Assembly: GCF_001421665.1 (NCBI RefSeq)
Contig: NZ_LMKV01000010.1
Span: forward strand, 1 to 52,787
Length of the DNA: 52,787 nucleotides
Direction: 5' to 3'
From: Sphingobium sp. Leaf26
GTDB taxonomy: Bacteria; Pseudomonadota; Alphaproteobacteria; Sphingomonadales; Sphingomonadaceae
The translations under genes were made by a program, and so were the position numbers. The notes under the pieces were generated by a model. It saw only the letters and a program-made list of their open reading frames with translations, did not search any database and was not told the DNA's origin. Shown here one piece after another: positions 52,777 through 52,787 of this stretch (position 1 is the stretch's first letter; each line of letters starts with the position of its first letter).

Positions 52777-52787
52777 ATGAAGGCCCA
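52777..52787 (+). CDS. Start of an unidentified gene (cut by window end)
   Basis: ATG at 52777 with AAGGA six bases upstream, giving M-K-A before the sequence stops. The strong ribosome site and its place after the repeats suggest a real gene, possibly a transposase, but three codons do not allow identification. Confidence 0.4.

Overview
The window looks like a stretch of a sphingomonad genome (Sphingobium/Sphingomonas/Novosphingobium type, Alphaproteobacteria). The evidence is high G+C coding sequence, four large TonB-dependent receptors plus one frameshifted receptor, DUF3526 ABC permeases, DUF3237, and many oxygenases paired with LysR, TetR and MarR regulators. It is mostly accessory, catabolic DNA with only a few housekeeping genes (htpG, psd). 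Species and replicon cannot be told from the sequence. No tRNA, rRNA or CRISPR array was seen.

Layout. (1) 1-3.9 kb is a scarred region. The 3' end of an IS5-family transposase truncates an aspartyl-protease gene. A cluster of IS-end-like repeats follows, then a 48-bp palindrome heading a run of small membrane proteins with a tiny XRE regulator. (2) 3.9-12.3 kb holds a MarR regulator divergent from a six-gene operon: TonB receptor, AAHS-type MFS transporter, TfdA-like 2-oxoglutarate dioxygenase, D-2-hydroxyacid dehydrogenase, glycerate kinase and DUF3237. The set suggests ether cleavage that releases a C3 keto acid, which is then fed to glycolysis. (3) 12.5-16.2 kb carries a GST-like protein, HtpG behind a sigma32-like promoter, and a TfoX N-domain protein. 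(4) 16.4-24.0 kb has two TonB-receptor genes (one with a C-terminal frameshift) divergent from an ABC transporter with two DUF3526 permeases. The control region contains two perfect palindromes. (5) 24.4-32.7 kb holds phosphatidylserine decarboxylase and a 2321-residue autotransporter whose passenger contains a sevenfold long-period repeat.

(6) 32.9-52.1 kb is the most interesting part. A minus-strand operon encodes a TonB receptor, GH1 beta-glucosidase, GH78 alpha-L-rhamnosidase and an esterase, divergent from a TetR regulator. It is followed by a Rieske oxygenase with a divergent LysR. Next come a TonB receptor divergent from a second LysR and a plus-strand operon of FAD monooxygenase, extradiol (VOC) dioxygenase, alpha/beta hydrolase, metal-dependent cyclase-family hydrolase and FAH-family hydrolase. 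Together these could take up a rhamnosyl-glucosyl aromatic glycoside (for example a flavonoid rutinoside or neohesperidoside), remove the sugars, hydroxylate and ring-cleave the aglycone, and hydrolyse the products. The enzyme families are read from sequence; the flavonoid substrate is an inference.

The right end (52.1-52.8 kb) has no clear gene until a new start codon with a good ribosome site 11 bases before the window ends.
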